A stretch of 64,000 bases of DNA from Bryobacterales bacterium (GTDB taxonomy: Bacteria; Acidobacteriota; Terriglobia; Bryobacterales; Bryobacteraceae), in NCBI GenBank assembly GCA_020846745.1, contig JADLDI010000008.1, positions 1 through 64,000 on the forward strand, written 5' to 3'. Under the pieces are notes generated by a model. The model worked only from the letters and a program-made list of their open reading frames with translations, was not told the origin of the DNA and searched no databases. Below are positions 38,697 to 46,997 of the stretch, in pieces; position 1 is the first letter of the stretch; every line of letters starts with the position of its first letter. The position numbers and the translations under genes are program-made.

Positions 38697-40385
38697 ATGT
38701 TACTTCGAATCGCCTTGCCACTTCTACTAACTTCATGGCTGCGCTGTGACACCGTTACGGTGAAGCCGTCCATTTCCATTGAAAAGCCGCTTGATCTCGC
38801 GCTCGTGCCTCACCGAACCTGTGTCACGGGATTGGTTGCCGATGTCTCGTCGGCGATTGTTCCCGTTGTCAAAGCAGTGGAAACTGGGGACCATTTCGTG
38901 CAACCGCCCGTTACCGTGCGCGATGACCGCCGATTCGAAGCGATGGTCTATATTGCCGAAAGCACGCTCCGCGTGTATGAAGGCAAGAAGTTCGAAATTG
39001 CCCTATTTGCGGACCCCAACCAAGTCTTGGAGGAGGGACTGCGCTTATCTCGCTGGCCAGACCACCGCCTTTCCGCGATCGTGCGCCTGGTGCGGCAAGA
39101 TAACGCGCCGTCGGGTTGTGATATCGGTACGGCTGCCGTGAGGCTACCGCCGCTACCTATGCCGAACCCTGTTCATCGGCCAGCTAAGATCGCATCACCT
39201 GCCCCACACGATGGTGGCGATTCTATCGGCGCCATCGATAAGATCGGTATTACCCGGCTGGTCTTACTTCTCGTGAGCTTGTCGATTGCCGTGCTATTAA
39301 GCGCCTTCGCTATGTTGCCTGGCCGGGCCGCCGCCGCCAACAACCACATTGAGGCGTGGCATGGCGCAGTGTGGCATTGGGTGTTCACGACCGTGCAATT
39401 CCTGCGGGTTCAGGTTTGGTCGATGTGGTGTTGGGTCACGGCGCGCGGCGCCGGTTGGGCGCGCCCGATCTGGAACGCCAAAGGTTACACCGGTAACCTG
39501 TCGCAGCTTGCCATTTACGCTCTTCTAATTCCGCTGCTCGTTGGGGCTTCTGTGGCGGCGTTCTATGCCGAGGCGCGTACCATGGTGCTCGGGCTCGATC
39601 TGCTGTTCGGAGCAGAAACAAACCCCGCGGCTGATTCGTCCATTGGCCTAATGGCCGGTTTACTTCCGCTTACGTCTGAAACCACAGCAGATGCAGTTCA
39701 GCATGCCGGCTTTGTGTCGCGCCTGAGCGGCGGGTTCGCCTCTCTCTGGGCCGAAAAGTTGGGGTTTCTCGCAATCTCGCTGGCGGGGCTGCAAGGCGCT
39801 TTCGGCATTGTGCTGCTCTGGCGTTTTAACGGTGACGCCGCTGTTCGGCTCCGCTTGTTCGCGGTTCTCAGAGAACGTCCGCTCGTCACTGCCACCTTCT
39901 TATTACTAGATGTCGCTCTATCCCTGACCGCTGCAAACCGGGGCTATGAGCTTTCCTCCATCACAACAAACTGGGTTCTGCCCACGGTCATCTCGGCCAC
40001 GATCGCGCTGGCGATCCCCTTCATTCTGTCATTCGCCACCCACTATGCCATCGAAATCTCCGGCATCTGCTTGGGTCTAGCGGTCACCGTTGCTCTGATT
40101 CTGGCGCTGTTATCCGCGCTCGCGGCCACTGTGCTGAGCTGGGTGTGCATCTGTGTTGTGACGGTCGCGGCAATGTCCGCTCTGGCAGCGATATTTTCAG
40201 CTTTGTGTGCCGTCGCTTCCGGTTTCGTGCATTTCGCAGCTCTACTGGGTGAGTTGATCCGCCATGTCCGCCTATCGGGCAGCAGCCCGGACACGCCGGC
40301 ATTCCCGCGCGTCGTGGATGCCTCTCTCGTCGTCCTCATCTTGGCGGGCTCGGGCTACTTCGCTCTACGGGGATTGCTGCTATGA
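38697..40385 (+). CDS. Polytopic membrane protein of unknown function
   Basis: The 562-residue protein starts with a signal-like segment (LLRIALPLLLTSWLRC), an extracytoplasmic domain (residues about 20-180), then eight or more predicted membrane helices in the C-terminal 380 residues (for example GITRLVLLLVSLSIAVLL and YALLIPLLVGASVAAFY). No transporter motif was recognised. It overlaps the vWA gene by 4 bases and sits 21 bases after a smaller membrane protein, suggesting co-translation and a shared complex. Confidence 0.55.
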   Translation: MLLRIALPLLLTSWLRCDTVTVKPSISIEKPLDLALVPHRTCVTGLVADVSSAIVPVVKAVETGDHFVQPPVTVRDDRRFEAMVYIAESTLRVYEGKKFEIALFADPNQVLEEGLRLSRWPDHRLSAIVRLVRQDNAPSGCDIGTAAVRLPPLPMPNPVHRPAKIASPAPHDGGDSIGAIDKIGITRLVLLLVSLSIAVLLSAFAMLPGRAAAANNHIEAWHGAVWHWVFTTVQFLRVQVWSMWCWVTARGAGWARPIWNAKGYTGNLSQLAIYALLIPLLVGASVAAFYAEARTMVLGLDLLFGAETNPAADSSIGLMAGLLPLTSETTADAVQHAGFVSRLSGGFASLWAEKLGFLAISLAGLQGAFGIVLLWRFNGDAAVRLRLFAVLRERPLVTATFLLLDVALSLTAANRGYELSSITTNWVLPTVISATIALAIPFILSFATHYAIEISGICLGLAVTVALILALLSALAATVLSWVCICVVTVAAMSALAAIFSALCAVASGFVHFAALLGELIRHVRLSGSSPDTPAFPRVVDASLVVLILAGSGYFALRGLLL

Positions 40386-41134
40386 GATCCACATGCCGAC
40401 GCTGGGCCATCTGGTTGGTCTTGTCGGCCTTGCTCACAAACGGTGCCGCACCCCTCATAGGTCAGACCAGACAATCCCCTTCTGGCCGTCGCTACCGCGC
40501 ATGGGTGCTCCTGGTAGATCGCAGCCAGTCCCTTGCAGAGGAGCAGTTTCGTAAGATGTTGGCTGTCATGCAATCAGTGGTCGCCGCGGAAGTTGACTAT
40601 GGCGACCTCGTCTGGATAATCCAGATTCAGTCCACACTCGATCCTGTCAGACAGTTCGCCATGCCCGCAGCGCCAGCCCAGCGCTCAACCAGCGGTTCCG
40701 CCTCCATGCGTCTGCAGCAAACAAAAAACGCCCTCCTGGAACAACTGCGCGGAATGAGGCAGGTTCCAGGCAACACAGACATATCATCCGCGTTCGGCGC
40801 AGCCTTCGACATTCTGCGCAGTCACCCGGCGGCTTTGCGCCGCTTTGTTGTCGCCGGCTCCGACTACATCACCGACACGGCTCGCGATCGCGTCTCCCTA
40901 CAACCCCCTGCGTCACTTCCGAGCGCGGCGGGAGTCGACCTCGTCTTACTCGTGTGTTATCCGCGGGCGGTCTGGCTTCAGCTTCTCGGCTTCTCGCATT
41001 CGGAGTTTCTGGATAGCATCGAAAGCCGCTGGCCCGTGTTTCTTCGCACCCACGGTGCGCGCAACGTGGCGGTCCGCCTGGTAGACTCGGTGCGCGCGCC
41101 CACTCTGGACGGTGCTCAGATCCCGGCCAACTGA
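40382..41134 (+). CDS. Exported vWA-domain-like protein
   Basis: This 250-residue protein has an N-terminal hydrophobic segment (AIWLVLSALLTNGAAPL) and then a Rossmann-like vWA fold. MIDAS-like residues are visible: the DxSxS motif (LVDRSQS) near residue 45, a Thr in GNTDISSAF and an Asp in SDYITD. A metal-dependent adhesion site, as in vWA and BatA/BatB-type proteins, is therefore plausible. It overlaps the preceding membrane-protein gene by 4 bases, so it likely binds it at the membrane. No AAA/MoxR ATPase, the usual vWA partner, is in the window. Confidence 0.65.
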   Translation: MRSTCRRWAIWLVLSALLTNGAAPLIGQTRQSPSGRRYRAWVLLVDRSQSLAEEQFRKMLAVMQSVVAAEVDYGDLVWIIQIQSTLDPVRQFAMPAAPAQRSTSGSASMRLQQTKNALLEQLRGMRQVPGNTDISSAFGAAFDILRSHPAALRRFVVAGSDYITDTARDRVSLQPPASLPSAAGVDLVLLVCYPRAVWLQLLGFSHSEFLDSIESRWPVFLRTHGARNVAVRLVDSVRAPTLDGAQIPAN

Positions 41135-41148
41135 CCAGAACCGACCGC

Positions 41149-42558
41149 CTAATGCAGCCCGTACTTCTTCATCTTGTACCGCAACGTGTCCCGCGTCACT
41201 TGCAGTAGCTTCGCCGCCTGCGTCTGGTTTCCGTTCGTCTTTTCGAGCGCCATCTGGACCAACCGGCGCTCATTCTCTTCCAACGACAAGCCGAACTCCG
41301 GCGAGGCGGTCGCGACAGGAACCGGACTGGCCGTAGCGGCTGCCGCGGCGCTGCTGATACCCAGCGGCTCCGGCAATCCATTCGCCGCCGCCGCGTAGGC
41401 CACGTGTTGCGGAGCATGCGACAACGAGAGCGGCAGGCTGGCCGGTGTGATCCGCGGCGTTTCCTCCAAGATCATCGCCCGTTCAATCGCGTTCCGCAGT
41501 TCGCGGACGTTCCCCGGCCAGTCATGCGCCATCAGCACACGCGCTGCATCCGGCGTAATTCCATCAAGCTGGCGCTTGAATTTCTTGTTGTAGTGCTCGA
41601 CAAAGAAACGGGCCAAAGGCACGATGTCTTCCAGTCGCTCACGCAGCGGAGGAATTTGAATGTGAATTACGTTCAGCCGGAAGTACAGGTCCTGCCGGAA
41701 CGCGCCCTCGCGAACCGCTTCCCGGAGTCCCTTGTTCGTCGCCGCAATCACACGTAAATCGACTTGAATGTCTTTTAACCCGCCCAGGCGCCTGAAGTTC
41801 TGCTCTTCGAGCACGCGCAGCAGTTTGGCCTGCAGGACCAGCGGAATCTCGCCAATCTCGTCCAGAAACAACGTCCCGTGATCGGCCAGTTCGAAAATGC
41901 CGCGCTTCTGCTGCCGGGCATCCGTGAATGCGCCTTTCTCATAGCCGAACAGTTCGCTCTCGAGCAGCGTTTCCGGAATCGCGGCGCAGTTGATGGCGAT
42001 AAACGGCTCGGCTTGGCGCAAACTCTGGTAATGAAGCGTTTTGGCGATCAGATCCTTTCCGGTCCCGTTTTCGCCTTCAATCAGGATCGTCGACGCCTCG
42101 CTCGCGGCAACGCGCCGTACAAACCGCATCAGCTCCTGCATCACCGGCGATTCGCCAATCACCTCCCGGCGTTGCGGTTCCACTTCGTCGGTGACATCGC
42201 GAACCGTAGCCACCGATCCGACCAACTGTCCGTCGTCTGTAAAGATCGGCGATGTCCGGATTACCGCCAGCCGCTCCCGTCCGTTGTCGGTGTGCAGCCG
42301 GATCGTCCCGTTCGGCGTGTGCCCGTGATCCAGACTGATCAGGACACCGCAGCCAGGCTCGCACTGCCCGCAGCGGAACACCTCGCTGCACTCACGCCCG
42401 ACCATTTCGTCCGCCGTCATTCCGAACAGACGTTCGGCCGCTCGATTCACGCCGGTAATCGACCGGCGATTGTCATAAATAATGAGTGCATCCGACAAGT
42501 GATCGAAGACCGCTTCCATCAAATTCGTCTTCTGCCACTGCTCCAGTAACTTGGACAT
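41149..42558 (-). CDS. Sigma-54-dependent activator with cysteine-rich PAS domain
   Basis: The 469-residue protein has an N-terminal PAS domain with four clustered cysteines (C57, C63, C66, C70), a sigma-54 AAA+ domain (Walker A GENGTGKD near residue 167; GAFTDA in place of the canonical GAFTGA loop; Walker [10 protein letters not shown]) and a C-terminal Fis HTH ([21 protein letters not shown]). There is no receiver domain, so it responds to a signal on PAS itself. The Cys cluster suggests metal, iron-sulfur or redox sensing. It diverges from a cytochrome operon and sits 12 kb from two sigma-54-like promoters at the decaheme/nifJ divergon. Confidence 0.9.
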   Translation of the reverse strand: MSKLLEQWQKTNLMEAVFDHLSDALIIYDNRRSITGVNRAAERLFGMTADEMVGRECSEVFRCGQCEPGCGVLISLDHGHTPNGTIRLHTDNGRERLAVIRTSPIFTDDGQLVGSVATVRDVTDEVEPQRREVIGESPVMQELMRFVRRVAASEASTILIEGENGTGKDLIAKTLHYQSLRQAEPFIAINCAAIPETLLESELFGYEKGAFTDARQQKRGIFELADHGTLFLDEIGEIPLVLQAKLLRVLEEQNFRRLGGLKDIQVDLRVIAATNKGLREAVREGAFRQDLYFRLNVIHIQIPPLRERLEDIVPLARFFVEHYNKKFKRQLDGITPDAARVLMAHDWPGNVRELRNAIERAMILEETPRITPASLPLSLSHAPQHVAYAAAANGLPEPLGISSAAAAATASPVPVATASPEFGLSLEENERRLVQMALEKTNGNQTQAAKLLQVTRDTLRYKMKKYGLH

Positions 42559-42697
42559 TCCCAGCCTGTATATATTTTCGCGTCTCGCCTATCCTACCGC
42601 AACCGGAGGCCCCCATGGGGACTGATGGGGCAACCCACACAGCCGGTTTTCTGAACGATGCGCCAATTCCCCCAGATTGATTTCGGATAGAGAAGTG

Positions 42698-42703
42698 TAT
42701 TAT
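42698..42703 (+). promoter_or_regulatory. Possible -10 box (TATTAT) for the inner-membrane cytochrome operon
   Basis: TATTAT at 42698-42703 with TTGATT at 42677-42682 gives a 15-base spacer, one or two bases short of ideal. It would give a leader of about 64 bases before ATG 42774. This is weak evidence. Confidence 0.3.
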
Positions 42704-42724
42704 CAGAGGAGAAGTTCCTGAATT

Positions 42725-42746
42725 GGCAGGCCCCTCAAAGCCTGCC
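42725..42746 (+). promoter_or_regulatory. Leader hairpin upstream of the monoheme cytochrome
   Basis: Perfect 7-bp inverted repeat GGCAGGC (42725-42731) / GCCTGCC (42740-42746) with an 8-base loop, followed 10 bases later by AAAGGAG and the ATG at 42774. It may be an operator or an mRNA stability element in the 5' leader. No terminator T-run follows. Confidence 0.5.
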
Positions 42747-42773
42747 CTCCAGTTTTGAAAGGAGTTGTGATTG

Positions 42774-42986
42774 ATGAAAATGCCCAAATGGTTGTTCCCG
42801 GTGGCCATGGCCGTCTGCGGGTTGGTGATCAACGTAAGCCACTCATATGGCAAGCCTGAATACACCAAGAAAGAAAAGAAGCCCTGCGTGGCGTGCCACA
42901 CTTCCGCCAAGAGCAAAGACCTCAACGCGGTTGGCAAGTGCTACGAGAAGAGCAAATCCATGGCGGACTGCGCCACCAAGAAGTAA
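42774..42986 (+). CDS. Small monoheme c-type cytochrome
   Basis: This 70-residue exported protein has a signal peptide (WLFPVAMAVCGLVINVSHSYG) and a single heme motif, CVACH, near residue 38, followed by a Lys-rich tail with two extra cysteines (VGKCYEK and DCATKK). It has a strong AAAGGAG ribosome-binding site 9 bases before ATG 42774, preferred over the TTG at 42771. It opens the operon of inner-membrane cytochromes and could be a periplasmic carrier. The tail cysteines may form a disulfide. Confidence 0.75.
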   Translation: MKMPKWLFPVAMAVCGLVINVSHSYGKPEYTKKEKKPCVACHTSAKSKDLNAVGKCYEKSKSMADCATKK

Positions 42987-43054
42987 GCGTCGCGACCTTC
43001 CTTCTTTTTTTGGCAGGCGGCGTGCTTGTCAGGTAGTGGGAGCCGAAAGCTGGA

Positions 43055-43435
43055 ATGATGGAGAAAGTCCAGATTGCCATATCGGATCCGTCCTACCGGA
43101 CTGCGCTACGCAATATGTTGGCAACCAACGTGAGCGGCGAGGTCATCTGTGTCGAAGAACCGGATGTCCAATCGCAGGGCGTGCTGGTGGTGGATCCGGA
43201 ACACCTGGACCGGTTACCGCAACCGATCGCACGTCCCGAACGCGTCGTGTTGGTAACGCGGGATAAGCCCAGCCGCCTGTCAGCGATGTTAGAGCGCGCC
43301 TGGGACGCCGGGGTTCACTCAGTGGTTTCCACACAGGATCCGGTGTACATGGTGGCGCTCGCTGTGATGTCAGCTAACCTGCGAGTGGCGAAAGCGCTGT
43401 CTCCACGCCGGAGGACGGCCTTCGAACATGCCTAG
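43055..43435 (+). CDS. Orphan receiver-like (degenerate response-regulator) protein
   Basis: This 126-residue protein has the alpha/beta pattern of a receiver domain: QIAISDPSYRTALRNML at the start, VLVVDPEHLDRL at the position of the phosphoacceptor strand, and VVLVTRDKPSRL. The acidic pair is reduced and the conserved Lys is not evident at strand 5, so it is probably a pseudo-receiver. It has no output domain and sits within a cytochrome operon, 68 bases after the monoheme cytochrome gene. ATG 43055 or 43058 may be the start. A partner-binding role is inference. Confidence 0.55.
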   Translation: MMEKVQIAISDPSYRTALRNMLATNVSGEVICVEEPDVQSQGVLVVDPEHLDRLPQPIARPERVVLVTRDKPSRLSAMLERAWDAGVHSVVSTQDPVYMVALAVMSANLRVAKALSPRRRTAFEHA

Positions 43436-43477
43436 CTTTCGAACTCTTCGCCATCAGTTATTCAAGGAGGCTGCGTC

Positions 43478-43783
43478 ATGACTCACACTCTCATCCCATA
43501 CGCATTAGTCTGGGCTGTATTGACGATCATTGTCATCGCCATGGCCGTTTACCGTCGTTCGATCGCTAACCAGGAAGACGACACGTTGCATATCCGCGAC
43601 GATGAAGTCCAGATGGTGGCGCAACAGGGCGTGCTCGCCCACAAGCTCGAAGTTATCGACCGCTGGGGCAAAATCCTGACGGGAGCCGCCGTCGTATTCG
43701 GCGTCGTGCTCGGGGGTCTGTACGTGTACTGGAGCTGGTTGGAGTTGAACGCTTCCTCCTCCAATCTCCAGATCATTCGGTAA
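43478..43783 (+). CDS. Small two-helix membrane protein
   Basis: This 101-residue protein has membrane helices at about residues 6-24 and 68-92, with an acidic loop between them. The name of the family is not recognised. A strong AAGGAGG site precedes ATG 43478. It is 26 bases before the nonaheme/cytochrome-b gene, so it is probably an accessory or small subunit of that quinol-oxidising complex. It contains no heme motif. Confidence 0.6.
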   Translation: MTHTLIPYALVWAVLTIIVIAMAVYRRSIANQEDDTLHIRDDEVQMVAQQGVLAHKLEVIDRWGKILTGAAVVFGVVLGGLYVYWSWLELNASSSNLQIIR

Positions 43784-43809
43784 CTTAAGGAAGGTTTCAG
43801 AGTAGTCTC

Positions 43810-45594
43810 ATGTGGTTTTCAGCCCGGTCCGCGATGACATCCCGCCACGTCTCACCGATCTGGCTGATCCTGGCGGCCACCCTTATGGGGTGGCCGCTAT
43901 CGCTCCCCGCCCAAACACCCGGCAAAGCCCAGCCGAAAGCCGCAAGCGCTCCGCAATCAACCGCTCAGCCCGAAAACAAAGACGCAACCTGCGCCGGCTG
44001 TCACGATGCGGCCGCCAAGGTGAGCAAGTCGGGGCACGCCAAAGTCGGCTGCGCCACCTGTCACGTGAAACACGACGAGTATCCTCACGCCGCTAATACG
44101 CCGAAGCCCGCGTGTGTTACCTGCCACGCGGAGCAGGTCGGCGGCCATGCGGCCAGCGTCCATGGACAGGAGTTGAAAAAGGGAAACACCGGCGCCCCCG
44201 GCTGCGATACGTGTCACGGAGGGGCCCACGAGTTAACCAAAGCCCGGACGGCGGAGTTTAAGAAGTCCGTTCCCCAAACGTGCGGCATGTGTCACGGCGA
44301 GGTTCAACAGAAGTTTGAAAAATCCGTGCACGGACAAGCTGCGTCTCAAGGCGTCGCGGAAGCCCCGGTCTGCACGGATTGTCACGGCGAGCACAACATC
44401 CTTCGCCCTTCCAATACGGCATCTACCGTCAATGCAAGCCATATCCGCGAAACCTGCGGAAGCTGCCACGGGGACCTTCGATTGACCCGGCAGTTCGGCC
44501 TGCCCAAGGACAGGATCACGTCCTTCGATTCCTCGTTCCATGGCTTGGCGGCCAAGACGGGCAGCCAAACCGTCGCTAATTGCGCCTCGTGCCACGGCGT
44601 TCACGATATCCTGCCGTCCAGCGATCCCAAATCGATGGTGCATAGTTCGAAGCTCGCCGCTACCTGCGGCCGCTGTCATCCGGGCGCGGGCAGCCGCTTT
44701 GCCCTGGGGCCCATTCACGTGGCCGAAGATGCGGCGATCCACCCATTGATCGCCTATGTTCGCCAGTTCTATTTGTTCATGATCCCCGCCACCATCGGGA
44801 TCATGCTTCTGCACCACCTCGGCGACTTCGTTCGAAAGTTCCGCGCCATGCGTTTGCGTAACGGTTACGCCGTATTGACACCATCCACCCATGGCAGCTT
44901 CCGCATGTATCCGTTTGAACGGTTCCAGCATGCGCTGCTCGCGTCGTCGTTCATCGTTCTCGTCTGGAGCGGCTTCGCACTCAAATACCCCAATCAATGG
45001 TGGGCGGCCCCGATGGAATCGTATCCGCACTGGGCATGGCTGCGCGGCTGGGTGCATCGCATCGCCGGCGTTGTGATGGTGATCGCCGGAATCGTGCACG
45101 GCGTTTCTTTGATCGTCAACAAACACCTGCGCGGCCACTGGATGACCTTACTGCCCCGCATGAGCGACGTTCGCGAGGCGGCGCAATCGTTCGCCTATAA
45201 CCTGTTCCTTCGCGAGAAGAAGCCGGTTATCAGTCCGCACTCCTATATTGAAAAGGCCGAATATTGGGCAGTGGTTTGGGGTACGCTCGTTATGGCGCTC
45301 ACAGGTGTGTTGCTGTGGGCCAATAACTGGACGCTGCGCAACCTGCCCAAATTCCTGATAGACTTGGCGACCACTTTGCACTTTTACGAGGCCGTTCTGG
45401 CGACGCTCGCGATTGTAGTCTGGCATTTCTACTCCGTCATCTTCGATCCTGAGGTCTATCCGATGGACCTCGCGTGGCTGACCGGAAAGAGCCCGCGCCG
45501 TCACAGCGGCCACCCCGAGGAGACTCCGCATGCCACAAAACCAGTCCCGAGCGTTGATCGAGTGGACGAAGCCACTCGTTTACCTCTCAAATAA
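43810..45594 (+). CDS. CbcL-like fusion of nonaheme cytochrome c and cytochrome b domain
   Basis: This 594-residue protein begins with a signal peptide (WLILAATLMGWPLSLPA). Nine CXXCH sites occur at residues about 61, 81, 102, 132, 158, 188, 216, 258 and 286. A membrane domain with about five helices and paired histidines (IMLLHHLGDF, FQHALL, WVHRIAG, LHFYEAV, WHFYSV) follows, resembling the diheme cytochrome b of formate dehydrogenase gamma/HydC. The layout matches Geobacter CbcL, a quinol oxidoreductase used for low-potential extracellular electron transfer. It would oxidise menaquinol and pass electrons to periplasmic cytochromes. Its 3' end overlaps the next gene by 65 bases. Confidence 0.87.
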   Translation: MWFSARSAMTSRHVSPIWLILAATLMGWPLSLPAQTPGKAQPKAASAPQSTAQPENKDATCAGCHDAAAKVSKSGHAKVGCATCHVKHDEYPHAANTPKPACVTCHAEQVGGHAASVHGQELKKGNTGAPGCDTCHGGAHELTKARTAEFKKSVPQTCGMCHGEVQQKFEKSVHGQAASQGVAEAPVCTDCHGEHNILRPSNTASTVNASHIRETCGSCHGDLRLTRQFGLPKDRITSFDSSFHGLAAKTGSQTVANCASCHGVHDILPSSDPKSMVHSSKLAATCGRCHPGAGSRFALGPIHVAEDAAIHPLIAYVRQFYLFMIPATIGIMLLHHLGDFVRKFRAMRLRNGYAVLTPSTHGSFRMYPFERFQHALLASSFIVLVWSGFALKYPNQWWAAPMESYPHWAWLRGWVHRIAGVVMVIAGIVHGVSLIVNKHLRGHWMTLLPRMSDVREAAQSFAYNLFLREKKPVISPHSYIEKAEYWAVVWGTLVMALTGVLLWANNWTLRNLPKFLIDLATTLHFYEAVLATLAIVVWHFYSVIFDPEVYPMDLAWLTGKSPRRHSGHPEETPHATKPVPSVDRVDEATRLPLK

Positions 45595-46912
45595 CTGGAT
45601 CAGCTTTCTTGGCGTCCTTGGCGTTACGTCGGCGTTTGTTTTCTGGCTATTCCTGCTGCCGACTTCATTGCGCTCGGAACACCATCCCTATCTCGGGATA
45701 CTTACGTTCCTGATTCTGCCGGGTATTTTCATTGGCGGCTTAGCGTTGATTCCTATTGGGATGATCATGCGCAAACGCCGCGGCGGCCTCCCCCTCGAAT
45801 TTCCTCCGCTCGATTTCAGCAACACCAATTTCCGGCGCCTCGTGGTATTCGTCGGCGCCGCGACATTCGCTAATGTGGTGCTTGCGTCGACCTTCACCTA
45901 TCAGGCAGTCGCGTTCATGGATTCCGCCGGTTTCTGCGGCCTGACATGTCACAAAGTGATGAAGCCCGAGTACACGGCATATCAGGGTTCCCCGCATGCG
46001 CGCGTCGATTGCGTCGGCTGCCATATCGGCCCCGGTGCGAACTGGTTCGTGAAATCCAAGCTGTCTGGCCTGTGGCAAGTCGTCTCCGTCACTTTCGACC
46101 TCTACCACCGCCCCATCGAAACCCCGATTCCCGACTTGCGCCCGGCACGCGAGACCTGCGAAGCCTGCCACTGGCCGCAGAAATACGGCGAAGACCGCAT
46201 TCGCGTCAACACGCATTATGCCGACGACGAAAAGAACACCGCCACGCAAAACGTGCTGCTGGTCCGCATCGGAAAGATCCATCGAGCGCACTTAGGGACA
46301 GGCGTCCAAATCCGCTACCGCGCCGACGCAAAGCGAGAGAACATCCCGTGGGTGGAGCACTCGGAAAACGGCAAAGATATCCGCACCTACACAGCCAAGG
46401 ATGCCAAGGCCGATGCCTACGTGAAGATGGACCTGCGTGTGATGGATTGCATGGACTGTCACAACCGTCCGTCCCACACCTTCGAAACGCCGGAACTGGC
46501 GCTCGACCGGCGGATATCCGGCGGTCTCATCCCCAGTTCCCTTCCCTTCGCCCGTAAGAAAGGCCTGGAACTGCTGAAGGCCTCCTATTCGTCAAACGCC
46601 GACGCGGAAACCAAGATCCGCTCCGCTTGGGCAGCCGCATACCCGAACGCGGCGGGTTCGGCCCAGGCGGTGGTCGACATCTACAATCGCAACGTGTTCC
46701 CGGAGATGAACATCACCTGGGGGACCTATCCGAACCATATCGGCCACAACTCGTTCCCCGGCTGCTTCCGCTGCCACGATGAGCGCCCGTCCAATACCGG
46801 CGCCAAAACCATTACGCAGGACTGCAACAACTGCCACTCCTTGCTCGCCATGGACGAAGCGTCGCCCAAGATCCTGACCGACATCGGTTTTGAAAAACCG
46901 AAGACCGACTGA
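45530..46912 (+). CDS. NapC/NirT-type multiheme cytochrome, ImcH-like
   Basis: This 460-residue protein has three membrane helices (about residues 23-44, 54-80, 102-125), then periplasmic heme sites: an unusual CX3CH at C136-H141 with Met144 nearby, and canonical CXXCH at about 161, 210, 307, 412 and 432, making six in all. A three-helix NapC/NirT-type protein with several extra hemes resembles Geobacter ImcH, which couples quinol oxidation to high-potential metal reduction. It may complement the CbcL-like neighbour across redox potentials. GAGGAG at 45517-45522 supports ATG 45530, inside the preceding gene. Confidence 0.82.
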   Translation: MPQNQSRALIEWTKPLVYLSNNWISFLGVLGVTSAFVFWLFLLPTSLRSEHHPYLGILTFLILPGIFIGGLALIPIGMIMRKRRGGLPLEFPPLDFSNTNFRRLVVFVGAATFANVVLASTFTYQAVAFMDSAGFCGLTCHKVMKPEYTAYQGSPHARVDCVGCHIGPGANWFVKSKLSGLWQVVSVTFDLYHRPIETPIPDLRPARETCEACHWPQKYGEDRIRVNTHYADDEKNTATQNVLLVRIGKIHRAHLGTGVQIRYRADAKRENIPWVEHSENGKDIRTYTAKDAKADAYVKMDLRVMDCMDCHNRPSHTFETPELALDRRISGGLIPSSLPFARKKGLELLKASYSSNADAETKIRSAWAAAYPNAAGSAQAVVDIYNRNVFPEMNITWGTYPNHIGHNSFPGCFRCHDERPSNTGAKTITQDCNNCHSLLAMDEASPKILTDIGFEKPKTD

Positions 46913-46997
46913 TGAGGCGCCGCGCGGCAACGCAACTGTGCCGCCACAACGCGCTTTTCTTCTGCCGCGGTCCGCGGCCCTGCTGTGGTGTATCTGA

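Noticed and set aside
40382..41134. Phage-defence vWA/MoxR system
   Set aside because: No AAA/MoxR ATPase, nuclease or effector is adjacent; only a vWA-like fold and membrane partners are seen.
42559..42773. Sigma-54 promoter for the cytochrome operon
   Set aside because: The nearest TGGC/GC pairs have the wrong spacing; only a weak sigma-70-like -10 was found.
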